A DNA stretch of 64,000 bases. Origin: an uncultured Bacilli bacterium (GTDB taxonomy: Bacteria > Bacillota_I > Bacilli_A > RF39 > UBA660). Where the stretch lies: NCBI GenBank assembly GCA_934168245.1, contig CAKPMY010000006.1, positions 22,170 through 86,169 on the forward strand, read 5' to 3'. Shown here piece by piece: positions 1-9,416 of this stretch. The notes under the pieces are model-generated. The model ran no database searches. It was not told the origin of the DNA and saw only the letters and a program-made list of their open reading frames with translations. The position numbers and the translations under genes were made by a program. The stretch's first letter is position 1. Each line of letters begins with the position of its first letter.

Positions 1-1
1 T

Positions 2-3000
2 TATGGAGTTGGACTTAATTTAAGTAATGAACAAAGAAGAGATATAAAAGATAAGTTAATGGAAATTAACTTAGAAGAACTATATGATTTCTATAAGAGT
101 AATGGTGTCTTAGAAAAAGATATGGCTAGAATAATATTTACTAATTTAATAAAGGGTACCAGAGATATTGATACTAAAGAGAAATTTACTTTAGAGGAAT
201 TAGAATGGTTTATTGGATATAATAAAGTTAAAGATACGGAGTTAAACTTACTTCCTTATCAACGACCTATAATAGGTAAAATTAAGGAGAAGTATGAAAA
301 TAAACAGTTTACGGCGGCAGTTATGCCAACAGGTACAGGTAAGACATATATTAGTTTAGCGATGATGAATGAGTTTGAAAAGTTAAAGAACAGTCTAGGA
401 CAGGACTCTCATGCCAAGATATTATATTTGGCTCCTAATAATGAAATACTTGATCAGTTAAAAGAGACTATTAAAAAAACTTATCATCCTGAAGAACATC
501 TTGGAGAAGATATAGATACAATAATTAAAAGAGTCTTTCCTAATTTAGTAATGACAACATATCAAAATTTAAAGGATCGTAGTTCAATAGGTACTGGACC
601 AGATGGCAAGAAAGAACTTAGGTTAAAAGATGAGTTTAATCAACAATTTGATTTTATAGTTTTAGATGAATTACATAGAACTGGGGCCGATGAATGGTAC
701 AGTACAGTTGGATCTTTATTAGATAGTCAAGGAGAAGATACTAAGATACTTGGAATAAGTGCGACACCTGAGCGAGATGTTGATTTTAAAGATATGACTG
801 ATTTCTGGGCTAGAAGATATAACTATAGTGAAGATGAGTTATTACTTGGTGAACAAATGGTTTTTGAAATGGGCTTAGTTGAGGCCATAAAACTAGGCTA
901 TATTCTAGAACCTAGAATTATTAACTGTGACTATTCTTTAATTAGTGATGGAACTTTAGATAATCTAGAACTAAGTATTGATGCATTACTAGATGAAAAT
1001 GTTAAGAAACAGGAGTTAAAGAAATATGAAGAACTTAGAAGAAATGTTGAAAACTCTGATGGAATTGAAAAGATAATTGGAGAGAATATAAAAGAAGGTA
1101 ATAAGTTTCTTGTATTCTTACCAGTTACTAAACGTGAAGATGGTGCATATGTTGATGATGATGGAGAAGAGATTGAAGGAAGTAAAGCCGAACAAATCAT
1201 AAAAGATTATCAGACTTTATTTATGCAGTATTTATATGCGGATGAATACTTTAAAGAAAATAAAGATGTTTATAATCTTTATTTGAAAATTGCCTCTGGT
1301 GTTGAATTAGATGATAAGGACAGAGAATACCTAGAGAGTGAAAAAAATAATTTATTATTACTATCTAAAATAAAGATTTCATATAAACCTAGTGCTTTAA
1401 ATACAAAATTAGAAGAAATGGCTTCAGTACTTATTAATGAAATGGGCTGGGAGCCATTAGGAAAAGAAGACTTGGCTCAAAGACTTAATAAAGTAATGGA
1501 AGATGAAGTTGAAAATTATTCTATGTTAGGCGAGTATTCGAATAGTAGGAATAAAAATGAGTTAAGTAGGTTCCGTGATTCTAAGAGTAAAAAGAAAAAG
1601 TTAATGTTTGTCATTAATAAATTAAATGAAGGAGTACATATTGGAGATGTTGATGGGCTTGTTTGGTTAAGACCAATGAGTGAAAATTCTAGAATTTTGT
1701 ATCATCAACAATTAGGTAGATGTATCACAGCCAATATTCCAGGTAAAATTAAAAAAAGACCAGTTATTTTAGATTTAGTCAATAATACATTGAAAGTAAA
1801 ACTAGATAGGGGAAAAACACAAGAAACAAGAGATCTGAATAGTTTAAAGAACTTAATCGATTGGATGCAGGTAAAAAATAAAGTTCCAGATTTTAATAGT
1901 TCTAGTACAGAAGAAATAGAACAAGCCAAAGTACTTAGAGGATTACAAAGAAGATATATTAAGTACTTTGATGAAAAAACATTATTTAATGAAGAAAAAT
2001 TATTTCAAGAAAAGAATACAAAAAGTATTGTCATAATCAAAGATATTTTAAAACGGGGGTCCGATATTGGATTATGGGATGTTTCAATACCTGAAGAAGA
2101 AAGAGTTAAAAATACTAATAGAAGTAAAAGTTATAGTAATGATGAAGATTCAATATATGGATACTTACAACTAAATGCGGTAAGTAGGAACTTCTTAGAA
2201 TTAATGGGAGAAGTTGAGAATTATGAAGCAAGTGAATTAGATAAAAAGTTTGAAGAATACTATGGATATTTATGGATATTAAAACATAGGGAGGGCATGC
2301 CTACCAGATTAACGGCACAAGATAAACTATATGTATATGAAGAAAATGGAAAAACCAGGGTTAAAGTTGTGAAAAAACCATTGACTAATGAAGAAGGAAA
2401 ACCTAAATTTTCTTATGGTGAAACAGAACAAGAATGGAATAATAGAAATACATTATATTATTCTAATAAAGTAAAAGCAGTTGGACAATGGCTTGATAGA
2501 TATTATTATCATCAGAAATTTAATGGAAAATTAACACAATCCCAGATAGACAAGTTAGATGAACTGGGATGTAAGAAGCGTCCGCTCGATTTCCAGTTTG
2601 AAGAATATTATGGATATTTGAAATGGTTACATGATGATGGGCAATCTACCAATTTGGCAGTAGGGGATAAATTATATGTTTCTAAAAAGGAAAACGGAGA
2701 GATTGAAATAGAAGTTGTGAAGAAACCATTAACTAATGAGCAAGGAGAGCCGATGCTTTCTAAAGGTGAAACAGAGGAAAAATGGAAAGAAAGATATGCA
2801 TTATATTATTCTAATAAAGTAAAATCAGTTGGTTATTGGCTTGATGAGTATTATTATAATGATAGACATAAGGAAAAATTAACAGGAGATCAGAAAAAGG
2901 ACTTAGATGAACTGAGATGTAAGATGTCCACTTTTGATTTTACTTTTAATCAATATTTGGGGTATTTAAATTGGTTACAAAATAACAACAAACCTACCAA

Positions 3001-4117
3001 TTTGGCATCTGGTGATAAATTGTATGTTTCTAAAAAGGAAAATGGAGATATTGATAGTATTGAAGTTGTGAAGAAACCATATGGAAAAAATGCCGATGAT
3101 GATACACAAAAGCAAAAGTATGCCACAGCACAACATGATGTTGGCGATTGGCTTTATAATAATTATGAAAACTTAGATAGCACACAACAAGGTGAATTGA
3201 TAAAAGCTGGTTATACTAGGGGAGAAGAGAAACGTAAGAAGCAGGCTAGTGATGTGTCTAAAGAACTTTTAGAATCTATTTTAAAGGATTTGGGGCCTGA
3301 TGCGAAAAAGGAAGACATTAAGTGTGAAATGTATTATAGGCTTTTAGATATGGCAAAGAAAAATAATCAACCTACCAATTTATCTAATAAAGATAAACTA
3401 TATGTTTATGAAGATAAAGATGGAAAAACCGTAGTTGAAGTTGTGAAGGATCCTGGGAAGAATGGCACAACTACACAAAAGCAAAAATATGCTGCAGCAC
3501 AACATAATGTTGGTAACTGGCTTAATAGAAATTATGAAAACCTAGATAGCACACAACGAGGTAAATTGATAGAGGCTGGCTACACTAGAGGAGAAGAATT
3601 ACTTAAGAAGAAAGTTATCGATGAAACTAAAGTTGTTTTAGAGTCTATTTTAGTGGAGATGGGTCCTGGAACGAAAAAAGAAGACGCTAAATGTGAAATG
3701 TATTATAGACTTTTAGATATGGCAAAAAAACAAGGCCAACCTACCAATTTGACACAAGGAGATAAACTATATGTTTATGAAGATAATGGAGTAACTAAGG
3801 TTGAAGTTGTGAAGAGACCAGAAGGAAAGTATGACACCCCTACACAAAAGCAAAAATATGCCTTAGCACAACATTATGTTGGCTGGTGGCTTTATAATAA
3901 TTATGCAAAATTAGAGCCAGAACAGCGGGGTAAATTGATAGAGGCTGGCTACACTAGGGGAGAAGAACTACTTAAGAAACAGGCTCAGTTTGCGGAGGCA
4001 AAAGATGAATTTGATGCGAATAGTACTTTTACTGAGGTTGTTGAAAAGATAAATGAAAGTACTAAGAGTAATACTAATAATAATACAGATACTGACGGAA
4101 AAGGTGGACAAAAATAA
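2..4117 (+). CDS. SF2 DEAD/DEAH-type helicase with five C-terminal helicase-associated (HA) repeats, 5' end outside window (copy 1)
   Basis: This is the 3' part of a large helicase. The reading frame is open back to base 2, and its first residues match the interior of the complete paralogue at 28279-33465, so the ATG at 59 is internal and the true start lies left of the window. Numbering from that ATG, motif I (PTGTGKT) is near residue 90, motif II is DELH near 203, motif III is SATPER near 235 and motif VI (QQLGRC) is near 550. From base 2247 to about 3990 come five repeats of roughly 100-125 residues. Each has a W/Y-rich helix, a DKLYV beta-hairpin and a VGxWL...LGC or AGY helical unit, resembling Pfam Helicase_assoc (HA). 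The tail is Asn/Thr/Gly-rich. An ATP-dependent nucleic-acid remodeller is likely, but the substrate is unknown. The eighth position of motif VI (QxxGRxxR) is Thr instead of Arg. A hairpin terminator follows. Confidence 0.85.
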   Translation, partial: YGVGLNLSNEQRRDIKDKLMEINLEELYDFYKSNGVLEKDMARIIFTNLIKGTRDIDTKEKFTLEELEWFIGYNKVKDTELNLLPYQRPIIGKIKEKYENKQFTAAVMPTGTGKTYISLAMMNEFEKLKNSLGQDSHAKILYLAPNNEILDQLKETIKKTYHPEEHLGEDIDTIIKRVFPNLVMTTYQNLKDRSSIGTGPDGKKELRLKDEFNQQFDFIVLDELHRTGADEWYSTVGSLLDSQGEDTKILGISATPERDVDFKDMTDFWARRYNYSEDELLLGEQMVFEMGLVEAIKLGYILEPRIINCDYSLISDGTLDNLELSIDALLDENVKKQELKKYEELRRNVENSDGIEKIIGENIKEGNKFLVFLPVTKREDGAYVDDDGEEIEGSKAEQIIKDYQTLFMQYLYADEYFKENKDVYNLYLKIASGVELDDKDREYLESEKNNLLLLSKIKISYKPSALNTKLEEMASVLINEMGWEPLGKEDLAQRLNKVMEDEVENYSMLGEYSNSRNKNELSRFRDSKSKKKKLMFVINKLNEGVHIGDVDGLVWLRPMSENSRILYHQQLGRCITANIPGKIKKRPVILDLVNNTLKVKLDRGKTQETRDLNSLKNLIDWMQVKNKVPDFNSSSTEEIEQAKVLRGLQRRYIKYFDEKTLFNEEKLFQEKNTKSIVIIKDILKRGSDIGLWDVSIPEEERVKNTNRSKSYSNDEDSIYGYLQLNAVSRNFLELMGEVENYEASELDKKFEEYYGYLWILKHREGMPTRLTAQDKLYVYEENGKTRVKVVKKPLTNEEGKPKFSYGETEQEWNNRNTLYYSNKVKAVGQWLDRYYYHQKFNGKLTQSQIDKLDELGCKKRPLDFQFEEYYGYLKWLHDDGQSTNLAVGDKLYVSKKENGEIEIEVVKKPLTNEQGEPMLSKGETEEKWKERYALYYSNKVKSVGYWLDEYYYNDRHKEKLTGDQKKDLDELRCKMSTFDFTFNQYLGYLNWLQNNNKPTNLASGDKLYVSKKENGDIDSIEVVKKPYGKNADDDTQKQKYATAQHDVGDWLYNNYENLDSTQQGELIKAGYTRGEEKRKKQASDVSKELLESILKDLGPDAKKEDIKCEMYYRLLDMAKKNNQPTNLSNKDKLYVYEDKDGKTVVEVVKDPGKNGTTTQKQKYAAAQHNVGNWLNRNYENLDSTQRGKLIEAGYTRGEELLKKKVIDETKVVLESILVEMGPGTKKEDAKCEMYYRLLDMAKKQGQPTNLTQGDKLYVYEDNGVTKVEVVKRPEGKYDTPTQKQKYALAQHYVGWWLYNNYAKLEPEQRGKLIEAGYTRGEELLKKQAQFAEAKDEFDANSTFTEVVEKINESTKSNTNNNTDTDGKGGQK

Positions 4118-4151
4118 GGATTATATTAGTATTTATGAGTAAGAAAGAAAA

Positions 4152-4182
4152 ACGATAAGAAAATTGTTCTTATTGTTTTTTC
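4152..4182 (+). terminator. Rho-independent terminator after helicase copy 1
   Basis: A 10-bp stem (acgataagaa / ttcttattgt, one G-U pair) with a short loop runs into TTTTTTC, 35 bases after the helicase stop codon. Confidence 0.75.
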
Positions 4183-4269
4183 TTCGTAGGAAAAATAATA
4201 AGGGTATGATATAATAATTTTAGATTTATAAATAGTTGTTGATACATTTTATATGTAGAGGAGTAGTAT

Positions 4270-6900
4270 ATGAAGAAGTTTAGAGATTATTTTATAGTAG
4301 GAGGTATTTCTACTTTAATATTAAGTGTTTTATTTATATATTTTGGAATTTATCCATTTGGTAAGAATACAGTTTTGACAGGAGATTTATATACACAAGT
4401 AGCGGCTTTATTTTATCATTTATGGGATGTAATACGGGGTAATGGATCATTACTGGTTGATTATACTTCGGGAGCAGGAGAGAGTTTCTTTGGAATATTT
4501 GCTTATTATTTAGTTAGTCCAATTAATTTAGTAGTTCTTTTATTTAAAAGAAATGATATTTATTTAGCAATTTCCTTAGTAGTAGCACTTAAAATAATTC
4601 TATCTAGTATTACTTGTCTATATTCTTTGAAATATATATTTAAAAAAGATAATTTAATGTTTGTACCATTAGCATTGTTATATGCTTTTAGTGGATATAC
4701 ACTAGTATGTTATCAGATTACATCTTGGATGGATGTAGTTTATATGTTTCCTTTAATTGTAGTAGGACTTAAAAAATTAATTGAAGAAGATAAGCCTATT
4801 ATGTATGGAATTACATTATTTTTGACGATTTGTTTTTCTTTTTACTTATCTTATATAATGATTATATTTATCTTTTTACTAGCCTTTATTTATATAAAAA
4901 ATAATATAGAGAATAAAAAACAGAAAAGAGTTATGCTTAGTATTGGAATTTATACAGTGTTACCAATGCTTATGTCTTTATTTATTACATATCCAGCATT
5001 AAGACAAGTATTTGGATCGGCTAGGACTAATATATCTAAAAATATATTTAATAATTTACTAGGATGTTTATTTGATAAGTTAAATTACTTTAATATATCA
5101 ATATTATTAGTTGTATTTACAATACTTTTAATAGTTGAGAGAAAGAGTAATAAGAAATTTTTAAAGTGGTATATACCAGCGCTTTTAGTATTAGTTATAC
5201 CTTATATAGTAGAGCCATTAAATAAAGTATTTCATTTTATGTCATATTCATTCTTTCCTAATAGATATGGTTTTATACTATTTTATTTATTAGTTATAGG
5301 AGGAGCATATTTCTTTAGTAAGAATAGTACTAAAAATATTAAAAATAAATTAGATGAGAAAGTAAAGATAATACTTGGGTTTACTAGTGTTATTCTTTTG
5401 ATAGGAATATATTTTATTGTATTTAGGTTTGTATATAAAGATTTAGAAGTAGCAGTTTATAGTATTTCAATGATATATGCAAAGAAGGCTTTTATAATAC
5501 TTAGTTTATTATCTGTAGTTATATTTGGAGTATGTTTTATTCTTAATATATTTAGAGAGAAGAAGACTTATAAAGTTTTAATGTATATAGTTATAATTAG
5601 TAATATTTGTTTTAATACATCTTTGTATATTGGACTTAGAGATTATCAAGGAATGATTAAAGACTCTTTTGGGATACTAGAAGAAATAGAGAATAAAGAT
5701 AGTAGTAACTATTATAAATTAAAGACAGATATTAAAAATATAGATGATTTTGTTGTTAATGAAGGGATTGTTAGTAATTATCAGGCACTTGATCATTTTA
5801 CTTCACTAGTAAATAGAAATTCAGTAGAGTTTTATAAGAAACTTGGATATTCTAGTTTTTGGACGATGATATTTTCTAGTGGAGGAACTTTATTTAGTGA
5901 TAGTTTAGTTTCTAATAAATATTTTCTTACAGATAGAGATATTGATAGTAATTTTTATACTTTGAAAAGTAGTAAGTATGGGTATAATTTTTATGAGTTA
6001 AATTATGATATTGGATATGGGTATCTTGCACAGAATAATTTTAAATTAGATAAGAGTGATACTTTTAGTTATCAAAATAAAATATATAAGAGTATTACTG
6101 GTAGTAATGATCTATTTAGTGTTTATGATATTAGTGATATAAAAAATATAGATACTAAGAATAATGGAAAATGTGTTATTAAGAGTAATGATAATTATAT
6201 AGAATATAATATTAGTATTAAAGAGAAGAGTATTTTATATTTAGATTTGGCTTTAACAATGGATGAGAGTATTAAAGGTAGTATTAATAATGTGATGATG
6301 ATTTATATTAATGATGAATTATATAAAGATAATTATCCTACTAAGACTAGTAATGGTATTTATGAACTTGGTGTTTATGGGGAACAAGATATTAATGTTA
6401 AAGTTAAATTAATTAAACCGATTGATATAGAAAAGTTAAGTATTGCTAGTATGGATGTTAGTAAGTATGAAGAATTTATTTTGAATAATAAAACTAATTT
6501 AGGTATTAAGTTTGATAAGAATAAAATTACTATTGAGAGTGATATTAATACAGCTGGTTACTTAGTTATACCAGTATCTTATAGTGATAATTACAGTGTA
6601 GTAGTTAATGGAGATAGTACTGATACAGTTAAGATGTATGGAGGACTATTAGGTGTTAAGGTAAATAAGGGACATAATCAAATTATTTATACATATAGAA
6701 ATAGAGATTTGGAGAAGAGTTTAATTGTGTCTTTGATAGCAACTATTATATTTACTGTTGTATCAGTATTTTATAAAAAGATTAGTACTAATACTATTTT
6801 AGGAGAAGTTGCTTATGGTACTTATAGTTTGTTATTTTATGTGGCAGGAATTTTATATGTAGGTATTATTGTGATTTGGTTAGTTAAATTTGTAATATAA
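4270..6900 (+). CDS. YfhO-family polytopic membrane protein
   Basis: An 876-residue integral membrane protein. It has an N-terminal transmembrane helix, then the early motif GDLYTQ and an SGAGESFFG loop typical of the YfhO (DUF6541-like/GT-C fold) family, about ten further hydrophobic helices through residue 470, a long soluble extracytoplasmic region (about 480-820) and two C-terminal helices. B. subtilis YfhO is linked to glycosylation of lipoteichoic acid, and other members are GT-C glycosyltransferases. A sugar-transfer role at the outer membrane face is therefore inferred, not shown. The start ATG follows AGAGGAG with good spacing, and a TATAAT box lies at 4210-4215. It probably forms one transcript with the 175-aa membrane protein 8 bases downstream. 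Confidence 0.8.
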   Translation: MKKFRDYFIVGGISTLILSVLFIYFGIYPFGKNTVLTGDLYTQVAALFYHLWDVIRGNGSLLVDYTSGAGESFFGIFAYYLVSPINLVVLLFKRNDIYLAISLVVALKIILSSITCLYSLKYIFKKDNLMFVPLALLYAFSGYTLVCYQITSWMDVVYMFPLIVVGLKKLIEEDKPIMYGITLFLTICFSFYLSYIMIIFIFLLAFIYIKNNIENKKQKRVMLSIGIYTVLPMLMSLFITYPALRQVFGSARTNISKNIFNNLLGCLFDKLNYFNISILLVVFTILLIVERKSNKKFLKWYIPALLVLVIPYIVEPLNKVFHFMSYSFFPNRYGFILFYLLVIGGAYFFSKNSTKNIKNKLDEKVKIILGFTSVILLIGIYFIVFRFVYKDLEVAVYSISMIYAKKAFIILSLLSVVIFGVCFILNIFREKKTYKVLMYIVIISNICFNTSLYIGLRDYQGMIKDSFGILEEIENKDSSNYYKLKTDIKNIDDFVVNEGIVSNYQALDHFTSLVNRNSVEFYKKLGYSSFWTMIFSSGGTLFSDSLVSNKYFLTDRDIDSNFYTLKSSKYGYNFYELNYDIGYGYLAQNNFKLDKSDTFSYQNKIYKSITGSNDLFSVYDISDIKNIDTKNNGKCVIKSNDNYIEYNISIKEKSILYLDLALTMDESIKGSINNVMMIYINDELYKDNYPTKTSNGIYELGVYGEQDINVKVKLIKPIDIEKLSIASMDVSKYEEFILNNKTNLGIKFDKNKITIESDINTAGYLVIPVSYSDNYSVVVNGDSTDTVKMYGGLLGVKVNKGHNQIIYTYRNRDLEKSLIVSLIATIIFTVVSVFYKKISTNTILGEVAYGTYSLLFYVAGILYVGIIVIWLVKFVI

Positions 6901-6908
6901 GAAGGTGT

Positions 6909-7436
6909 ATGGATGTGGATTTAAACTTTTATTTAGCACAGATTACAGCGATACTGGCTTGGATATTTTTAATAGTTAGTTATTGGAAAAATAAGAATGA
7001 TAATTTACTTGTCTTACAGGTTGTATCAGGAGTTTTCTTCCTACTTAACTATATATTTTTAGGGGCTTATACAGGATTATTTGTAATATGTTTTGAAATA
7101 GTTAGAGATTATTTATATATTAAGTTTAAAGATGATAAGAAGACTTTTCTTTATACTTTGCCAGTGTATGCAGTAATTGGAATATTTAGTTATGATGGGA
7201 TTTGGTCTTTATTTTCAATACTAGCATCAGTTAATGATGGGTTTGCTTTAACATACCATGGAAAGAAAGTAGTCTTTTTAGGAATTATAACTTATATTTT
7301 ATGGATTATTTATGATTTATATTGTGCAAGTTTTGCGAATGTTTTGGCAGAGAGTATTGTAGTTATATCTAATTTAATAATATTACTGAAGACGAGGGAT
7401 AGTAAAAATAAAAAGATAATTTTAAGGAGAAGATAA
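6909..7436 (+). CDS. YgjV-family inner membrane protein
   Basis: A 175-residue, almost wholly hydrophobic protein with about six transmembrane segments. The pattern of an N-terminal AQITAILAW helix, a KN..LL.LQ turn and paired short helices matches the YgjV (Imp-YgjV) family, whose function is unknown. It begins 8 bases after the YfhO-like gene and is probably cotranscribed with it. The ATG at 6909 lies only three bases from the GAAGG box. The in-frame GTG at 6915 has more normal spacing, so the true start could be two codons later. The stop codon lies inside the terminator stem. Confidence 0.7.
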   Translation: MDVDLNFYLAQITAILAWIFLIVSYWKNKNDNLLVLQVVSGVFFLLNYIFLGAYTGLFVICFEIVRDYLYIKFKDDKKTFLYTLPVYAVIGIFSYDGIWSLFSILASVNDGFALTYHGKKVVFLGIITYILWIIYDLYCASFANVLAESIVVISNLIILLKTRDSKNKKIILRRR

Positions 7437-7465
7437 TTTTTTAATTATTTTCTTTTATTTTTTTT
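7430..7465 (+). terminator. Rho-independent terminator overlapping the ygjV-like stop codon
   Basis: GAAGATAA pairs with TTATTTTC around a TTTTTAA loop, followed by TTTTATTTTTTTT. The TAA stop at 7434-7436 is part of the left arm. Confidence 0.7.
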
Positions 7466-7504
7466 AAAATTATTTTATACTTATTTTAGAATAGGGTGAT
7501 TATA

Positions 7505-8575
7505 GTGAAGAAGGTAATTGTTAGATTAGAAAATTTTTGTAAGAGTTATGAAAATAAAGAAGTAATCAAAGACATTAATTTAGAGGTCTATGAAGGGGAA
7601 TTTTTAACATTACTAGGATCATCTGGATGTGGTAAAACAACAATTTTAAGGGCAATATCAGGACTTGATCCAGTTACATCAGGAAAGATTTATATAAATG
7701 ATGTAGATGTTACTAATTTAGATCCTCAAGAGAGGGAAGTTAATACAATATTTCAGAATTATGCACTTTTTCCATTAATGACGATTGAAGATAATATTGG
7801 GTTTGGGTTAAAGATGAAGAAAGTTCCTAAAGAAGAGATAAAAAAATCGGTAAAAGCAATGATGGAATTAGTACATTTAGAGGGATATGAAAAGAGATTT
7901 CCTAGTGAACTATCAGGAGGAGAACAACAAAGGGTCTCTATTGTTCGAGGACTTATTAATAATCCAAAAGTATTACTTTTAGATGAACCATTATCAGCTC
8001 TTGATATGAAATTAAGAAAACAGATGCAGATCGAGTTAAAACAATTACAAAGAAAGTTTGGAATAACCTTTATTTATGTTACACATAGTCAGGATGAGGC
8101 TTTATCAATGAGTGATCGTATTGTTGTACTTAATAAAGGTAAAATAGAACAGATAGGAACACCAACACAAGTTTATGAGAAACCTAAAAATTTATTTGTA
8201 GCGAACTTTTTAGGAGACTCTAATATATTTAAGGGAAAAGTTATTGAGAATGGGACTGCGATTGAAACAGATGAAGAGGTAGTACTTAAAATTGATAAAG
8301 ATAATAAAAGAGTAGATGATGAAGTTTATATAATGGTTAGACCAGAAAATATACGAGTTTCATTTGAAAAGCCTAAGGGGAATCATGTCTTTGGAAAAGT
8401 ATATGAGAAGTCTTATAATGGATCAATGACTAAGATGTTAATTAAAGTAGGTAAAAAAGTAATGACGGTAATGGTATTTGGTAATGATTGTCCTTTTAAA
8501 AGAGGAGATGAAGTATATTTATCTTGGGATATAGAAGATCAAATATATGTAAATGGTGATAGTAATGAAAAATAA
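7505..8575 (+). CDS. potA: Spermidine/putrescine ABC transporter, ATP-binding protein PotA
   Basis: The ATPase subunit of a polyamine importer, cytoplasmic and docked on PotB/PotC. It shows Walker A GSSGCGKTT near residue 38, the Q-loop FQNYALFP, the signature LSGGEQQR, Walker B LLLDEP with an SALD D-loop, the switch-histidine segment VTHSQDEA, and a C-terminal TOBE domain (VRPENI). At 356 residues it is close to the usual length of about 370. I chose the GTG at 7505 because AGGGTGAT sits four bases upstream; an in-frame GTG at 7496 lies inside that ribosome site. It is first in a potABCD operon and overlaps potB by 11 bases, as expected for translational coupling. It sits just upstream of agmatine catabolism genes, which fits a polyamine or agmatine substrate. 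Confidence 0.92.
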   Translation: MKKVIVRLENFCKSYENKEVIKDINLEVYEGEFLTLLGSSGCGKTTILRAISGLDPVTSGKIYINDVDVTNLDPQEREVNTIFQNYALFPLMTIEDNIGFGLKMKKVPKEEIKKSVKAMMELVHLEGYEKRFPSELSGGEQQRVSIVRGLINNPKVLLLDEPLSALDMKLRKQMQIELKQLQRKFGITFIYVTHSQDEALSMSDRIVVLNKGKIEQIGTPTQVYEKPKNLFVANFLGDSNIFKGKVIENGTAIETDEEVVLKIDKDNKRVDDEVYIMVRPENIRVSFEKPKGNHVFGKVYEKSYNGSMTKMLIKVGKKVMTVMVFGNDCPFKRGDEVYLSWDIEDQIYVNGDSNEK

Positions 8576-9416
8576 AATAGTAAAGACATTGTTTACCTTA
8601 CCTGTTATTGTTTATACATTAGTTTTGATTGCTCTACCTTTATTATATATATTTGGAATTAGTTTTTTTAAGAGTGATTCTTATGGGGGTATTGTTAATA
8701 CTTTTACATTAGTTAATTATATTGAGTTGTTTGATACAGTATATATTAAGATTTTTATAAAGTCTGTACTTATTGCGATTGTAACGACTATTATTTGTAT
8801 TTTGATTGCTTATCCTTTTGTTTTAGCAATTTCTCATAAAAGTAAATTTAAACAGAAAGTTTTAATGACTGTAGTTATGGTACCATTTTTAACTAATTCA
8901 TTAATTAGAATGTATGCTTGGATTGTTCTTCTTAGAAAGAATGGAGTTATTAATAATGTTTTAACTTCGATGCATATAATTTCTGAACCATTAAACTTGA
9001 TGTATAACAACTTGGGTATTATTATTGGAATGGTTTATACATTGTTACCATTTATGTTATTACCTTTATATAGTAGTGTTTCAGCAATACCTAAATCATT
9101 GTTGGAAGCAGGATCAGATCTTGGAGCTAGTAAGTGGAAGATATTTACGAAGATAATATATCCGGCTACTATTTCAGGACTTTTTAATGGGGCTTTAATG
9201 GTCTTTACTCCGGCACTTGGGTACTTCTTTATTGTAGATGTACTTGGTGGTGGTAAGATTATGATTTTAGGAAATTTAATAAAGAATCAGTTCTTAACGG
9301 CACGTAATTGGCCATTTGGAGCGGCTATTGCGGTAGCACTTTTAGTTATTACATCGATAATTATTTATGTTTATAAAAAATTAGGTGGTAAAATGGATGA
9401 TTTGGGTGGTGCTTAA
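8565..9416 (+). CDS. potB: Spermidine/putrescine ABC transporter permease PotB
   Basis: A membrane permease of 283 residues with six hydrophobic helices. It carries the binding-protein-dependent transport EAA loop near residue 190 (LLEAGSDLGASKWKIF), the site that docks on PotA. A variant of the family motif with an NSLIRMYAW segment in helix 3 is typical of PotB. The start at 8565 is chosen because GGTGAT lies four bases before it; the frame also opens at ATG 8553, which has no spaced ribosome site. It overlaps the 3' end of potA and shares TAATG with potC. Confidence 0.92.
   Translation: MKNKIVKTLFTLPVIVYTLVLIALPLLYIFGISFFKSDSYGGIVNTFTLVNYIELFDTVYIKIFIKSVLIAIVTTIICILIAYPFVLAISHKSKFKQKVLMTVVMVPFLTNSLIRMYAWIVLLRKNGVINNVLTSMHIISEPLNLMYNNLGIIIGMVYTLLPFMLLPLYSSVSAIPKSLLEAGSDLGASKWKIFTKIIYPATISGLFNGALMVFTPALGYFFIVDVLGGGKIMILGNLIKNQFLTARNWPFGAAIAVALLVITSIIIYVYKKLGGKMDDLGGA

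Noticed and set aside
59..4117. Complete helicase starting at ATG 59
   Set aside because: The frame is open to the window edge and its residues match the interior of copy 2, so the 5' end is outside the window.
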